From positions 1 to 35,139 of the forward strand of contig CALWPD010000006.1 in NCBI GenBank assembly GCA_944383335.1: a stretch of 35,139 nucleotides of DNA, in the 5' to 3' direction. The notes below the pieces were generated by a model. The model saw nothing but the letters and a program-made list of their open reading frames with translations. It had not been told where the DNA came from and did no database searches. This document shows, in pieces, positions 25,595-33,503 of this stretch; within the stretch, counting starts at the first letter, position 1, and every line of letters starts with the position of its first letter. A program made the position numbers and the translations under genes. The stretch is from an uncultured Clostridia bacterium (GTDB taxonomy: Bacteria; Bacillota; Clostridia; Christensenellales; UBA1242).

Positions 25595-25730
25595 CTGACA
25601 CACCACACCCCGTCGCTCTGACACTCCACACCCCGTCGTCCTGACACACCACACCGTCTCCCCGAGCGTATGCGAAGGGCCTCTGAGATTCTTCGTGGGT
25701 CGACGCTTCGTGGGCAAGGCTCAGATTGCC
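25595..25730. repeat. three 23-bp tandem repeats followed by a dispersed repeat
   Basis: Units starting CTGACACACCACACC occur at 25595, 25618 and 25641 with a 23-bp period; the third is truncated. A CCCT-stem form of the dispersed repeat (CCCCGAGCGTATGCGAAGGG) follows at about 25657-25678. A short form with a GC-rich insert (GAGATTCTTCG ... GCTCAGATTG) then lies at about 25684-25730. Composition is far more GC-rich than the flanks. The rest of the 25437-25746 gap holds only the ftsH promoter and AT-rich DNA. Confidence 0.7.
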
Positions 25731-25746
25731 TTCTTTAAAAACAGGA

Positions 25747-26562
25747 CTATTTTATATAAGATGCAATTTTCCCAAGAATCTCTTTGCAAATTTTATCAAG
25801 TTCACTACCTTCACGATAATCCGCCTCAGCTAAATAGTCCGAGCGGTGTTCAAGATATAACTTATGACATTCTTCATATTTTTCTTTGTTTGGCGCATAA
25901 ACACAAATTGATTTTCCACCCTTTTTGCTCACTGTGCGCATACAAGGAATATCCGTTTCACCATCACCAAAATATACAAAGTTTGAGTATGGCACAAGGT
26001 CATCTTTGCACTCAATATATTCATTGACACTACGAGCATTCCACAAATCGTCCATTGCGTTTTTGCGAACACGATAAATATATTGTGTTTTGGTTGTATA
26101 ATTTACAGCCTGTGCTGGCCAAAATGGAATATCATTTTTGTCATAAGCAAACTGTGATGCAAAAATACGCTCAAAGTTATGTGCAATTTTTGTACCTTCA
26201 ATAATTTCTTTAAGTCCACTTGAAATAATGTAGTGTTTAAGTTCAAGTCCCAAAGTTTTGGCATACTGTGTCATACGATCAAAAAATGTTTCAACACCTT
26301 CAAAAAATTCAATATCTTTTCCAAGGTTTACAATATCACTTCTATGTAGAGTAATATTTTTTTCACGAGTAACAGTTATGAGTTTATACATCATGGCAAG
26401 GGCCCCGTCCATATTATGTTTTTTTGCAAAACCGTTAACATCATCCCACCACTCTTCCTTTGTTGTTCCTATAAGATCTTGGAATGAAAATTCCTGCATA
26501 TTTCTTGGCGAAAGTGTAAGGTCAAAGTCATACAAAAACGCCACTTTTTTAGATTCTTTCAT
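25747..26562 (-). CDS. HAD-family phosphatase
   Basis: This is a 271-residue HAD hydrolase. The nucleophile motif is YDFDLT (Asp12, Asp14) and motif II is HYIISSG. The C-terminal acidic motif is FGDGETDIPCM. A helical cap of about 90 residues separates the nucleophile from motif II (EEWWDDVNGFAKKHNMDGAL). The substrate is unknown; the GDGETD wording resembles phosphoserine-phosphatase-like members, but that is not enough to name it. The start at 26562 is preceded by GGAGAG; an ATG four codons earlier overlaps that site. It has its own promoter, and the dispersed-repeat block follows its stop. Confidence 0.85.
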   Translation of the reverse strand: MKESKKVAFLYDFDLTLSPRNMQEFSFQDLIGTTKEEWWDDVNGFAKKHNMDGALAMMYKLITVTREKNITLHRSDIVNLGKDIEFFEGVETFFDRMTQYAKTLGLELKHYIISSGLKEIIEGTKIAHNFERIFASQFAYDKNDIPFWPAQAVNYTTKTQYIYRVRKNAMDDLWNARSVNEYIECKDDLVPYSNFVYFGDGETDIPCMRTVSKKGGKSICVYAPNKEKYEECHKLYLEHRSDYLAEADYREGSELDKICKEILGKIASYIK

Positions 26563-26598
26563 ATCTCTCTCCATTTATATTTAATTTATAACTAGAAT

Positions 26599-26627
26599 AA
26601 TATAGCATAAAATAATATACTTTTCAA
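26599..26627 (-). promoter_or_regulatory. promoter of the HAD gene
   Basis: On the minus strand, -35 TTGAAA (26622-26627), a 17-bp spacer and -10 TATATT (26599-26604). Confidence 0.75.
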
Positions 26628-26671
26628 GTGCCTATAAAAAAATAAAAAAATGTTGAAAAAAACATTGAAAA

Positions 26672-26698
26672 TTGTCGTTTTGTAGTGTACAATATAAT
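26672..26698 (+). promoter_or_regulatory. possible promoter of the DUF2188 gene
   Basis: A perfect -10 TATAAT (26693-26698) is 15 bp after TTGTCG (26672-26677), a short spacing. The -35 assignment is therefore weak. Confidence 0.4.
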
Positions 26699-26723
26699 CA
26701 ATATCTAAAAATAAGGAGAAAAT

Positions 26724-27407
26724 ATGAATTTTTTAAAAGATTATTGGCCACTTCTTGTGTGCATTGTACTTATCATCATTGCAGTTGTTGTGCTTGTTGT
26801 CTTTAGAGATAAACCAGAAGATAAAACCACCACAACAGATCAAACTGATGATGTTAAGTCCGATGAAAGCAATACAAAAGCTGAGCCTGCTGATGAAGCA
26901 AAAGAAAATGTAAACAATGACAAAGTTGAGGAAGAACATTCGGAAAAACTTGATGCAAATGCAGAACAACCAGCTGAACAAACCGAAGAAAAGCCTAAAG
27001 AAGAAAAACCTAAAAAGGCAAAAACCAAAAAGGCTGAAAAAGTTGTCGCTGAAAGTGATAATAGTGACATAGCAATAAATGAACCTGCAAAAGAAGAAGT
27101 TGAAACAACATCAGAACAAACATCAGAACAGCCTAAACAAACTGAAACAGTTGAAGAAGAAAATACTGAAGTAGAGGGTGAAAAAATGGAAGAGAAAAAG
27201 ACAACTCAAAAATATATGGTAACCTATGACAAAGAACATAAAGATTGGGTTGTTAAAAAGACTGGGGCAACACGTGCTTCAAAAAGATGCAAAACTAAAA
27301 AAGAAGCAATGGAAGTTGCAGAAAAACTTGCTGATAGTCAAGACTTAAATATCAGCGTTAAGAAAAAAGACGGAAAATTCCAAAAAAGAGAAAACGCAAG
27401 TAAATAA
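26724..27407 (+). CDS. membrane-anchored protein with acidic linker and DUF2188 domain
   Basis: This is a 227-residue protein. One N-terminal membrane helix (about 8-27) is followed by a low-complexity linker of about 130 residues rich in Glu, Lys, Thr and Gln. A C-terminal domain of about 60 residues reads KYMVTYDKEHKDWVVKKTG, then TKKEAMEVAEKLADSQ, then a KKDGKFQ end. This matches DUF2188, a small beta-beta-alpha-type domain of unknown function. The linker is extremely charged and should be disordered. AAGGAG lies before the ATG. It is monocistronic with a strong terminator. The helix is followed by RDKPED, so the tail orientation is not certain. Confidence 0.8.
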   Translation: MNFLKDYWPLLVCIVLIIIAVVVLVVFRDKPEDKTTTTDQTDDVKSDESNTKAEPADEAKENVNNDKVEEEHSEKLDANAEQPAEQTEEKPKEEKPKKAKTKKAEKVVAESDNSDIAINEPAKEEVETTSEQTSEQPKQTETVEEENTEVEGEKMEEKKTTQKYMVTYDKEHKDWVVKKTGATRASKRCKTKKEAMEVAEKLADSQDLNISVKKKDGKFQKRENASK

Positions 27408-27416
27408 CAAAAAATA

Positions 27417-27453
27417 AAAAAATCTGGTACAACTAAAGTACCAGATTTTTTTT
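27417..27453 (+). terminator. intrinsic terminator of the DUF2188 gene
   Basis: Stem AATCTGGTAC / GTACCAGATT with a 7-nt loop is followed by a run of T. It starts 10 bp after the stop codon. Between it and 27582 I see only AT-rich DNA. Confidence 0.9.
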
Positions 27454-27582
27454 ATGTAGTTTTTGTAGTGTTTTTTACTTTATGCGTCACAATCACTAAA
27501 CAACTTTTTTTATGATTAATTTCTGTAAATCCCTAAAAATTTTTTGATGCTTGTGAAACTATCTTTTATTTAATTCCCTTCC

Positions 27583-29601
27583 CTATTTGCCTTGTGCTAT
27601 TTGGAAAGCGGCACGGCAGGCAATAACGTCAGACACACGATTGACGTAGGCCAAAATGCCTGAAGAAGTGACACTACATGAACTATTGCTAGTAATAGAA
27701 CTAGTCGGGCGCAACCAATAGTAACTCACAGCAGAACCTGACTGCGTATGCCATGCTCTACTTGGGCAACTACCTGTTGTATTTGCCCCTGAGTCATCTG
27801 TAAACAATTTATACATCTCGTAATATGATGGTATCCAGAACTTATCAAAATTACTATCGTCTATGCTTCCTGCTTTATTCTCATAAGGTACACCATACGA
27901 TATATCACACTCAAGTTTTCCACCACTTGTATCATACTTCATATTATCATATAACCCTGTGCCTTCACTATTTGTAAGTGGCCTTGCTGTTATTTGATTA
28001 TAGATTATGTCGCTATTTATATTTATATTTAAGTCATTACATAAATTGCTTTGTACACCTGATGGTGTCGCATTTTGATAATTTCCACTATAACCTTTTG
28101 ATACAACATCATCATTTGTTAAGTTAAGGTACTTTCGTATGTTACTTGCCCTATACTCGTTTGGCTGAACATTCTCTAGTCCCGGTTCTGTGTGGTGATA
28201 TAACAAATCCGAATCATAATCTATTGTAAACGAATTTTCAAAAGAAACCTGAAGTATTGAAGTAGATGATGAAGATGATGAATATTCATCTACATAAGTC
28301 TCTTGAATGTACATGCCTGTTAAGTTACTTAAATTTGTTGTATCTATTGGGTCGGTGGCCTGTGCATACCCTGTTAAGTCAGATGTAACATATCTCCAAC
28401 GAATATACTCAACTTGGTCTGTACCTTTGTATGTACCCATTTCAACATAGTAATATGGATCATCTGCATCAGTTTCGTCATAGTGCATAAGGGTGTCAAC
28501 AGGTTCAAACTTTAAAAAACTTTGTAGGTTTGAAATGTCTATTGACCATGTGCCTTTGTTTTGAAAGTATATATCAACTGGCACTGCCTTAGGCTGTTCG
28601 CCTTCTGGAGTCCTTGGCAAGTACACACTTGAATTTACGAGTTGGAAATTTGTTGATGATGGCAACTCGTAGTAACTTATCCTTACCCTAAGGTATGGCG
28701 AAGAAGATAGTGAGTACATATAAAGTGTGACTTTGGTTATGTTGTAATCTGCGGTACCTGATGCCCTACCTGCAAGTGTGTCACCTATGTTTATTGACTG
28801 GACATCAACACTATTTGCAGGGGTGAATGTGCCGTTTTGAAGTTCATCATCTATCCACATTTGTGTTATATATGCTTGTGGCACGTTGGATGAATCATTT
28901 ACAATATCTATTTGGCCAAACTCTGGCTCTGGTTCTTGTGGCAAATCTCCTTTTGACACCGTTATAGTAAAGTCGATATCACCTGTTGATGTACTCATAA
29001 AATCACGAAGAGTTAAGCCCAAAACTATTGTTTTGCTATAAAACACCTTGGATGGTATCCTGCCAGATATAACTACATTGCCTGAGTGTAAGGAAAAAGT
29101 ATTTACAAAAGTAGATGCATTGGACACTGAAGCATGTATTAGGTCATTGCCATAGTTTGTGATTGTTATGAATATATAGTAAGCATAAGAATTAGATTTT
29201 TGACCTTGTGCAGAGTTATACTTGCCGTATGTCAAGTCAACACCACTTTGTTTTGTAAGGGTTTCACCCAATTTCTCCAAGGCTTGTTCGGTATCTGGGT
29301 CATAAGTTATGATTGGAGTTAAATTTTCTGAACCTTCGCCTGTGTGAAGTTCAACCCCTTGTGGTATTTCACCATCGGCAAAAGTGACTACATTTTTACG
29401 AAGTAGTCCTTCTGGTGTGAGTTCTGTGCTTGTGGAGTGGTAGATTTGTGTTTCTACCTTTGTAAAGACATCGTTGACTACATAGTTTATGGAGCCAGAT
29501 GTTGTATATTCCACCTGTATGGCACTGTAAACACCAAAAGCAAGCCCACACAAACAAAAAGCAAAGGTTACAAAACTTAATATTAGTTTCAATTTTTTCA
29601 T
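27583..29601 (-). CDS. large secreted protein with a C-type-lectin-like (DUF6273-type) C-terminus
   Basis: This 672-residue exported protein has a signal peptide (MKKLKLILSFVTFAFCLCG, cleavage near 24-30) followed by VEYTTSGSINYVVNDVF, a beta-sandwich-like start. The middle (about 60-480) is Ser/Thr/Tyr-rich with no motif I recognise. From about residue 480 it has NEYRASNIRKYLN, then FWIPSYYEMYKLF and SCPSRAWHTQSGSAVSYYWL. The last residues are IACRAAFQIAQGK. Such Trp/Arg-spaced ends belong to the DUF6273/FGE-like C-type-lectin folds used for ligand binding. GC content rises in the last 200 bp. AAGGAG precedes the ATG. The truncated gene at 35045-35139 ends similarly. Confidence 0.75.
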   Translation of the reverse strand: MKKLKLILSFVTFAFCLCGLAFGVYSAIQVEYTTSGSINYVVNDVFTKVETQIYHSTSTELTPEGLLRKNVVTFADGEIPQGVELHTGEGSENLTPIITYDPDTEQALEKLGETLTKQSGVDLTYGKYNSAQGQKSNSYAYYIFITITNYGNDLIHASVSNASTFVNTFSLHSGNVVISGRIPSKVFYSKTIVLGLTLRDFMSTSTGDIDFTITVSKGDLPQEPEPEFGQIDIVNDSSNVPQAYITQMWIDDELQNGTFTPANSVDVQSINIGDTLAGRASGTADYNITKVTLYMYSLSSSPYLRVRISYYELPSSTNFQLVNSSVYLPRTPEGEQPKAVPVDIYFQNKGTWSIDISNLQSFLKFEPVDTLMHYDETDADDPYYYVEMGTYKGTDQVEYIRWRYVTSDLTGYAQATDPIDTTNLSNLTGMYIQETYVDEYSSSSSSTSILQVSFENSFTIDYDSDLLYHHTEPGLENVQPNEYRASNIRKYLNLTNDDVVSKGYSGNYQNATPSGVQSNLCNDLNININSDIIYNQITARPLTNSEGTGLYDNMKYDTSGGKLECDISYGVPYENKAGSIDDSNFDKFWIPSYYEMYKLFTDDSGANTTGSCPSRAWHTQSGSAVSYYWLRPTSSITSNSSCSVTSSGILAYVNRVSDVIACRAAFQIAQGK

Positions 29602-29684
29602 AATTTCTCCTTATCGTGAGGATTTCTAGTTTTTTCGCATACCCCTTCCCCAACTCAAGTAATTTTGATACTTTGTGGAAACTC

Positions 29685-29726
29685 GTCATCCTGAGAACTG
29701 CTTCCCTGACGGAAACGAAGGATCTC
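29685..29726. repeat. dispersed repeat, long form, in the leader of the secreted-protein gene
   Basis: It runs from GTCATCCTGAG to GAAGGATCTC with the ATCCT/AGGAT stem version. It lies within the predicted 190-nt leader of the secreted-protein transcript. Confidence 0.8.
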
Positions 29727-29800
29727 ATCTGCTTTCTTACCCAGACTGACAAAAAGTAAGCAAGTGTTTTTATCTGCATCAAAATTGCTAGTACAAGTTT

Positions 29801-29829
29801 AGTATATACGAAAATTATTCGTAAATCAA
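29801..29829 (-). promoter_or_regulatory. promoter of the secreted-protein gene
   Basis: On the minus strand, -35 TTGATT (29824-29829), a 17-bp spacer and -10 TATACT (29801-29806). The spacer itself is an inverted repeat (TACGAA ... TTCGTA), which could be an operator. Confidence 0.65.
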
Positions 29830-29877
29830 ACTTTTTCACATTTTTATGCACGACTCTGATACCTACTAATAATTCTA

Positions 29878-29891
29878 CCCCCCCCCCCCCC
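29878..29891. repeat. homopolymer run of 14 C
   Basis: Fourteen consecutive C bases lie in an otherwise very AT-rich intergenic region, 49 bp upstream of the -35 box of the secreted-protein promoter and about 75 bp upstream of the XRE promoter. Such runs are prone to slipped-strand length change. Confidence 0.9.
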
Positions 29892-29951
29892 TAGATTTGT
29901 CAAGCGTTTTAACAAAATTTTTTTAAAAAATAGTGATTTTTTTGAAATTTT

Positions 29952-30048
29952 ACACTATTAATTCTTTGTACACTATTTTTAGTGTCTATATACAAATTAT
30001 GTAACACTATTTTTAGTGTAAGTCAAGTATATACATTAAATTTAGTGT
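29952..30048. promoter_or_regulatory. operator array before the XRE gene
   Basis: ACACTATTTTTAGTGT occurs twice (29970-29985 and 30004-30019), and a variant ACATTAAATTTAGTGT occurs at 30033-30048. A half site ACACTA lies at 29952. Each full site is an inverted repeat ACACTA/TAGTGT. The first lies within the spacer of the predicted promoter and the third ends 12 bp before the ATG. This fits autorepression by the small XRE protein. Confidence 0.75.
29966..29994 (+). promoter_or_regulatory. promoter of the XRE gene
   Basis: -35 TTGTAC (29966-29971), a 17-bp spacer and -10 TATACA (29989-29994). The first operator lies across the -35 box and spacer. Confidence 0.6.
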
Positions 30049-30060
30049 AAAAATTTACTT

Positions 30061-30255
30061 ATGAATAATTTTTCAAGAAATCTTAGACAATTAAGAACAC
30101 TAAACAATATAAGTCAAGACGAGTTCGCAAAAAAACTTGGAACAACACAGCAAAGGGTAAGTGAATGGGAGTGTGGCAAAATTGAGCCAACGCTTTCAAA
30201 TATTGTTAAGATATTAAAGGTTTTGAACATAACTTTTGAAGATTTGATTGATTAA
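30061..30255 (+). CDS. small XRE-family HTH repressor
   Basis: This 64-residue protein is essentially a single HTH_3 (Cro/CI) domain: NFSRNLRQLRTLNNISQDEF, then AKKLGTTQQRVSEWECGKIE, then a helix ending FEDLID. The recognition helix is TTQQRVSEWECG. There is no dimerisation or ligand domain. There is no obvious ribosome binding site before the ATG at 30061. The operator array immediately upstream suggests autoregulation, and the same sites could affect the divergent secreted-protein gene. A terminator follows at 30311-30356. Small stand-alone XRE genes are often left by mobile elements, but no phage or integrase genes are seen here. Confidence 0.88.
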   Translation: MNNFSRNLRQLRTLNNISQDEFAKKLGTTQQRVSEWECGKIEPTLSNIVKILKVLNITFEDLID

Positions 30256-30310
30256 AAACTTACCTTTTTTAAAATTTTTTTATACTATAGTTGTCTGTTG
30301 CTTGTAAAAA

Positions 30311-30356
30311 AAATGCCTACATTTTGGGGTTCCCTTGATATGTAGGTCTTTTTTGT
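30311..30356 (+). terminator. intrinsic terminator after the XRE gene
   Basis: Stem CCTACAT / ATGTAGG (30316-30322 and 30340-30346) with an inner GGGG/TCCC pairing is followed by TCTTTTTTG. An A-run on the other side makes it usable in both directions. Confidence 0.75.
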
Positions 30357-30560
30357 CGACGCTCTGAAGCAAAGCTCAGAATGACTATTATTTTTTTTTC
30401 TTGTCATCCTGAACCTAGCGAAGGCTTGAGATTCTTCGTAGGTCGACGCGTTGAAGCGGGTCTCAAAATGACATAAAAAGTCGCTCTGAGAATCGCTTCC
30501 TTGACGGCAACCCACTAGTCATCCTGAGAATTGCTTCCTTGACGGCTGACGAAGGATCTC
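30357..30560. repeat. cluster of dispersed repeats downstream of the ABC-F gene
   Basis: It holds several copies: a decayed short form (GTCGAC..GCTCAGAATGAC), a short form with insert between GTCATCCTGA and GAGATTCTTCG, and a piece with TCTGAGAATCGCTTCCTTGA. One clean long form, GTCATCCTGAG to GAAGGATCTC, lies at about 30518-30560, 4 bp from the ABC-F stop. No gene is seen in this stretch. Confidence 0.85.
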
Positions 30561-30563
30561 TTT

Positions 30564-32144
30564 TTAGTGGTTCAAGGAGTTTTGGTACTCCTCAAATGTG
30601 CCCATTTTATCCCTGATTGTATGTTCGTCAACTATGTCTATAACCCGATTGGCAACCGTCTCGATTATCTCTTGGTCGTGAGTAGTGAAAAGCATACAGC
30701 CTTTGAAGTTCATCATACCTTTGTTGAGTGCCGTTATTGATTCAAGGTCTAGGTGATTTGTTGGTTCATCCATGATTATAAAGTTTCCGCTTTCAAGCAT
30801 CATCTTGGCGAACATACACCTAACCTTTTCTCCACCAGAAAGTACGCTGACTGGTTTTAAAGCCTCTTCACCTGAAAACAACATACGCCCTAACCAACTG
30901 CGAATGTATGTTTCGTTTTGTTCTTTTGAATATTGCCTAAGCCAATCAACAAGACTTTCATTTTTTCCTTCAAAATATTCACGATTGTCTTGAGGGAGAT
31001 ATGATACTTTTATGGTTTTTCCCCAGTTTATTGTTCCGCTGTCGGCAGTGTCCTTGTTCATTAAAATTTCAAATAGTTTAGTTATGGCAAGGCTGTTGTT
31101 TGCCAAAAAAACAATCTTGTCATCTCTGCCAACAGAGAAACTAAGGTTTTCAAAAAAGCCTTTTTTGGTGAGATTTTTTACAACCAAAATTTCCCTACCT
31201 ATCTCTTGCTCATACTTAAAATCTATATATGGGTAGCGTCTAGAAGATATTTTGAAGTCTTCAATCGTCAACTTTTCAAGTTCTTTTTTTCTGCTTGTCG
31301 CTTGTTTTGCTTTGGAAGCATTGGCACTAAAACGAGCAATAAAATCTTTTAATTCTTTGGCACGCTGTTCGGCCTTTTTATTTTGGTCTTTGGCCTGCTT
31401 TTGGAGAAGTTGATTGGTTTCGTACCAAAAATCATAGTTCCCAAGCATCATATTAATTTGCCCATAGTCAACATCACAAATATGGGTGCAAACCTTATTT
31501 AAAAAATGTCTGTTATGCGATACTATGATAACAGTGTTTTCAAAGTTTAAAAGATATTCCTCAAGCCATCTTGTGGTTTTAAAATCTAGATTGTTAGTAG
31601 GCTCATCCAAAATTAAAATATCTGGATTCAAAAATAATGCTTGTGCAAGAAGAACTTTGACTTTTTGTTTAGAGTCCATATCGCTCATCATTTTATCAAA
31701 ACAATCTTCACCTATGCCAATGCTTTTGAGTAATGTTTTGGCTTCGCTGTCTGCTTCCCATCCACCAAGTTCGGCATACTCTGTTTCAAGTTCTCCAGCA
31801 AGCATTCCATCGGCTTCAGAAAAATCTGCCTTGTTATACAGTTCTTCCTTTTGTTTTGCAATTTCCATAAGGCGTTTATGTCCCAAAAGCACTGTTTCAA
31901 GCACTGTGTGGTCATCATAAGCGTTTTGGTTTTGCATCAAAACACTCATACGCTCCTTTTCGTCGCGTAAAACCTCGCCCTTGTTTGGCTCAAGTTCTCC
32001 CGTTAATATTTTTAAAAAAGTGGATTTGCCCGCACCATTTGCACCAATTATGCCATAGCAATTACCTTTTGTGAATTTTAAATTCACATCTTTAAACAGC
32101 ACTCGACCACCAAATTGAAGTGTAACATTGCTTACTTGTAACAT
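30564..32144 (-). CDS. ABC-F family ATPase (YkpA/YbiT type)
   Basis: This is a 526-residue ribosome-associated type ATPase with two ABC domains and no membrane segments. Domain 1 has Walker A GANGAGKST (34-42) and Walker B ILILDEPTNNLD, but its signature reads MDSKQKVK in place of LSGGQ. The linker (about 240-300) is basic and coiled. Domain 2 has signature VLSGGEKVR and Walker B FIIMDEPTNHLD, but its Walker A region reads LANNSLAITKLF and lacks the usual Gly and Lys. The two losses fall in one composite site (Walker A of domain 2 plus signature of domain 1). Members act on translating ribosomes; some give antibiotic resistance, which is not implied here. GGAG precedes the ATG. Confidence 0.88.
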   Translation of the reverse strand: MLQVSNVTLQFGGRVLFKDVNLKFTKGNCYGIIGANGAGKSTFLKILTGELEPNKGEVLRDEKERMSVLMQNQNAYDDHTVLETVLLGHKRLMEIAKQKEELYNKADFSEADGMLAGELETEYAELGGWEADSEAKTLLKSIGIGEDCFDKMMSDMDSKQKVKVLLAQALFLNPDILILDEPTNNLDFKTTRWLEEYLLNFENTVIIVSHNRHFLNKVCTHICDVDYGQINMMLGNYDFWYETNQLLQKQAKDQNKKAEQRAKELKDFIARFSANASKAKQATSRKKELEKLTIEDFKISSRRYPYIDFKYEQEIGREILVVKNLTKKGFFENLSFSVGRDDKIVFLANNSLAITKLFEILMNKDTADSGTINWGKTIKVSYLPQDNREYFEGKNESLVDWLRQYSKEQNETYIRSWLGRMLFSGEEALKPVSVLSGGEKVRCMFAKMMLESGNFIIMDEPTNHLDLESITALNKGMMNFKGCMLFTTHDQEIIETVANRVIDIVDEHTIRDKMGTFEEYQNSLNH

Positions 32145-32206
32145 TTTTTCTCCTTGATATAATAAAAAGTAAAAGTAAAAACCTATCTATATATAAAATT
32201 TTGAAC

Positions 32207-32285
32207 TGAGACGGGCCCGCAACGCGTCGACATTTTTCCGTCATTCTGAGACGGGCCTGCAGAGCGTCGACCCTCGAAGAATCTC
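32207..32285. repeat. dispersed repeat with GC-rich inserts
   Basis: A partial copy (CTGAGACGGGCCCGC..GTCGAC) is followed by a fuller one: GTCATTCTGAG, insert ACGGGCCTGCAGAGCGTCGA, and CGAAGAATCTC. The remainder of 32145-32440 holds AT-rich DNA and the promoter of the next gene. Confidence 0.75.
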
Positions 32286-32378
32286 AACCTTGATGAAATA
32301 CGTGGATGAGTATAACATAAATTGTTGCCAATAGCAACTACTAATAAAATGCTTTGCTTTTAAAACAGTTTTAGTGAT

Positions 32379-32407
32379 TTGACATGATCTTTAAATTATG
32401 ATATATT
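32379..32407 (+). promoter_or_regulatory. promoter of the DHH-glyS operon
   Basis: -35 TTGACA (32379-32384), a 17-bp spacer and -10 TATATT (32402-32407), 33 bp before the ATG. Confidence 0.85.
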
Positions 32408-32440
32408 ACCCATTGTGAATAATAAAAAAGGAGACTTTTA

Positions 32441-33493
32441 ATGCACCCACTGGAAAAATGTATCAGTGATATTAAAAATAGCAAAAGTATCGCCATAATG
32501 TGCCACACTGCACCTGATGCTGACGCTCTTGCATCCATGGTGGCACTAAAAAAACTCATAAGGCAAAATTTAAGTATAGAAAATGAACAAAAACAAATAG
32601 ATCTTTTTGTGGATACCGATGAGATTGGTGAACTTAACAGTGCCATTGTGAATGGTGTGGAACTAAACAATCAACATGTGGATAAATATGATTTGGCAAT
32701 AAGTTTGGATTGTGCATCACTTCCAAGACTTGGCAAATATGCAGAATTGTTTAAAAACACAAAAAACACTATAAATATAGATCACCATATGACAAATGAA
32801 AAATTTGCACACAATAACCTTGTATTTACAACATCATCAACATGTGAAGCACTGTATAGAATAGCAAAAATATATAATTTTGAAATAAGTGATGAAGTGT
32901 GTAAATTGGTTTACAGCGGTATAATTACCGACACAAATAACTTAACGCAAGGTACTATTACTGTAAACACTCACAAAATAATAACAGAAATGGTCCAGAG
33001 AAAGATTAATCTAGATGCACTGAGTGAACATTTCTTTAAAAACAACACAAAAAGCAAAGCTTATCTTTTAAAGCAGGCACTTGACTCGCTCACCTTTTTT
33101 GCTTCGGACAGAATTGCTTTTATGAAATTAACAAAGCAAGATATTTCCGAATGTAACGCCACTGTGGAAGATACATATGGAATTGTAAATCATGGCATTG
33201 AAATAAAAGGTGTAGATATTTCTATTTTGGCTATAAAGCAAGAAGACAACTCTTATCAAGTGAGTTTAAGGAGCAAAGGTGATATATCAGTTAGTGAAAT
33301 TGCTGTCAGCATGGGCGGTGGTGGACATGACCAAGTAGCTGCATTTCACTTTGATGGGCTTTTGGCAGATTTAAAAGAAAAACTCATACATCTTTGCCGT
33401 GAAGAACTTTCCAGACATCCAGTTGAAGAAAAAGAGGCTCTTTTTGACAATAGTGATGTAAGCCCAAATCAAGATATAAACGAGGAAGATTAA
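32441..33493 (+). CDS. DHH/DHHA1 phosphoesterase, NrnA-like
   Basis: This 350-residue protein is of the NrnA type, which degrades very short RNAs and, in many species, removes phosphate from pAp. The DHH domain has CHTAPDADALAS (motif I), LAISLDCAS (II), NIDHHMTN (III) and YSGIITDTNNL (IV). The DHHA1 domain carries VSMGGGGHDQVAAF. The tail of about 30 residues is acidic. All metal-binding Asp and His positions look intact. AAAGGAG precedes the ATG, and the gene is followed by glyS after 10 bp, so the two are cotranscribed. The exact substrate (nanoRNA, pAp or cyclic dinucleotide product) cannot be told from sequence. Confidence 0.9.
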   Translation: MHPLEKCISDIKNSKSIAIMCHTAPDADALASMVALKKLIRQNLSIENEQKQIDLFVDTDEIGELNSAIVNGVELNNQHVDKYDLAISLDCASLPRLGKYAELFKNTKNTINIDHHMTNEKFAHNNLVFTTSSTCEALYRIAKIYNFEISDEVCKLVYSGIITDTNNLTQGTITVNTHKIITEMVQRKINLDALSEHFFKNNTKSKAYLLKQALDSLTFFASDRIAFMKLTKQDISECNATVEDTYGIVNHGIEIKGVDISILAIKQEDNSYQVSLRSKGDISVSEIAVSMGGGGHDQVAAFHFDGLLADLKEKLIHLCREELSRHPVEEKEALFDNSDVSPNQDINEED

Positions 33494-33503
33494 GGAGAAA
33501 ATT

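Noticed and set aside
29396..29851. Minus-strand open frame of 151 codons overlapping the start of the secreted-protein gene
   Set aside because: It runs through the promoter, the dispersed repeat and the signal-peptide region of the real gene in another frame.
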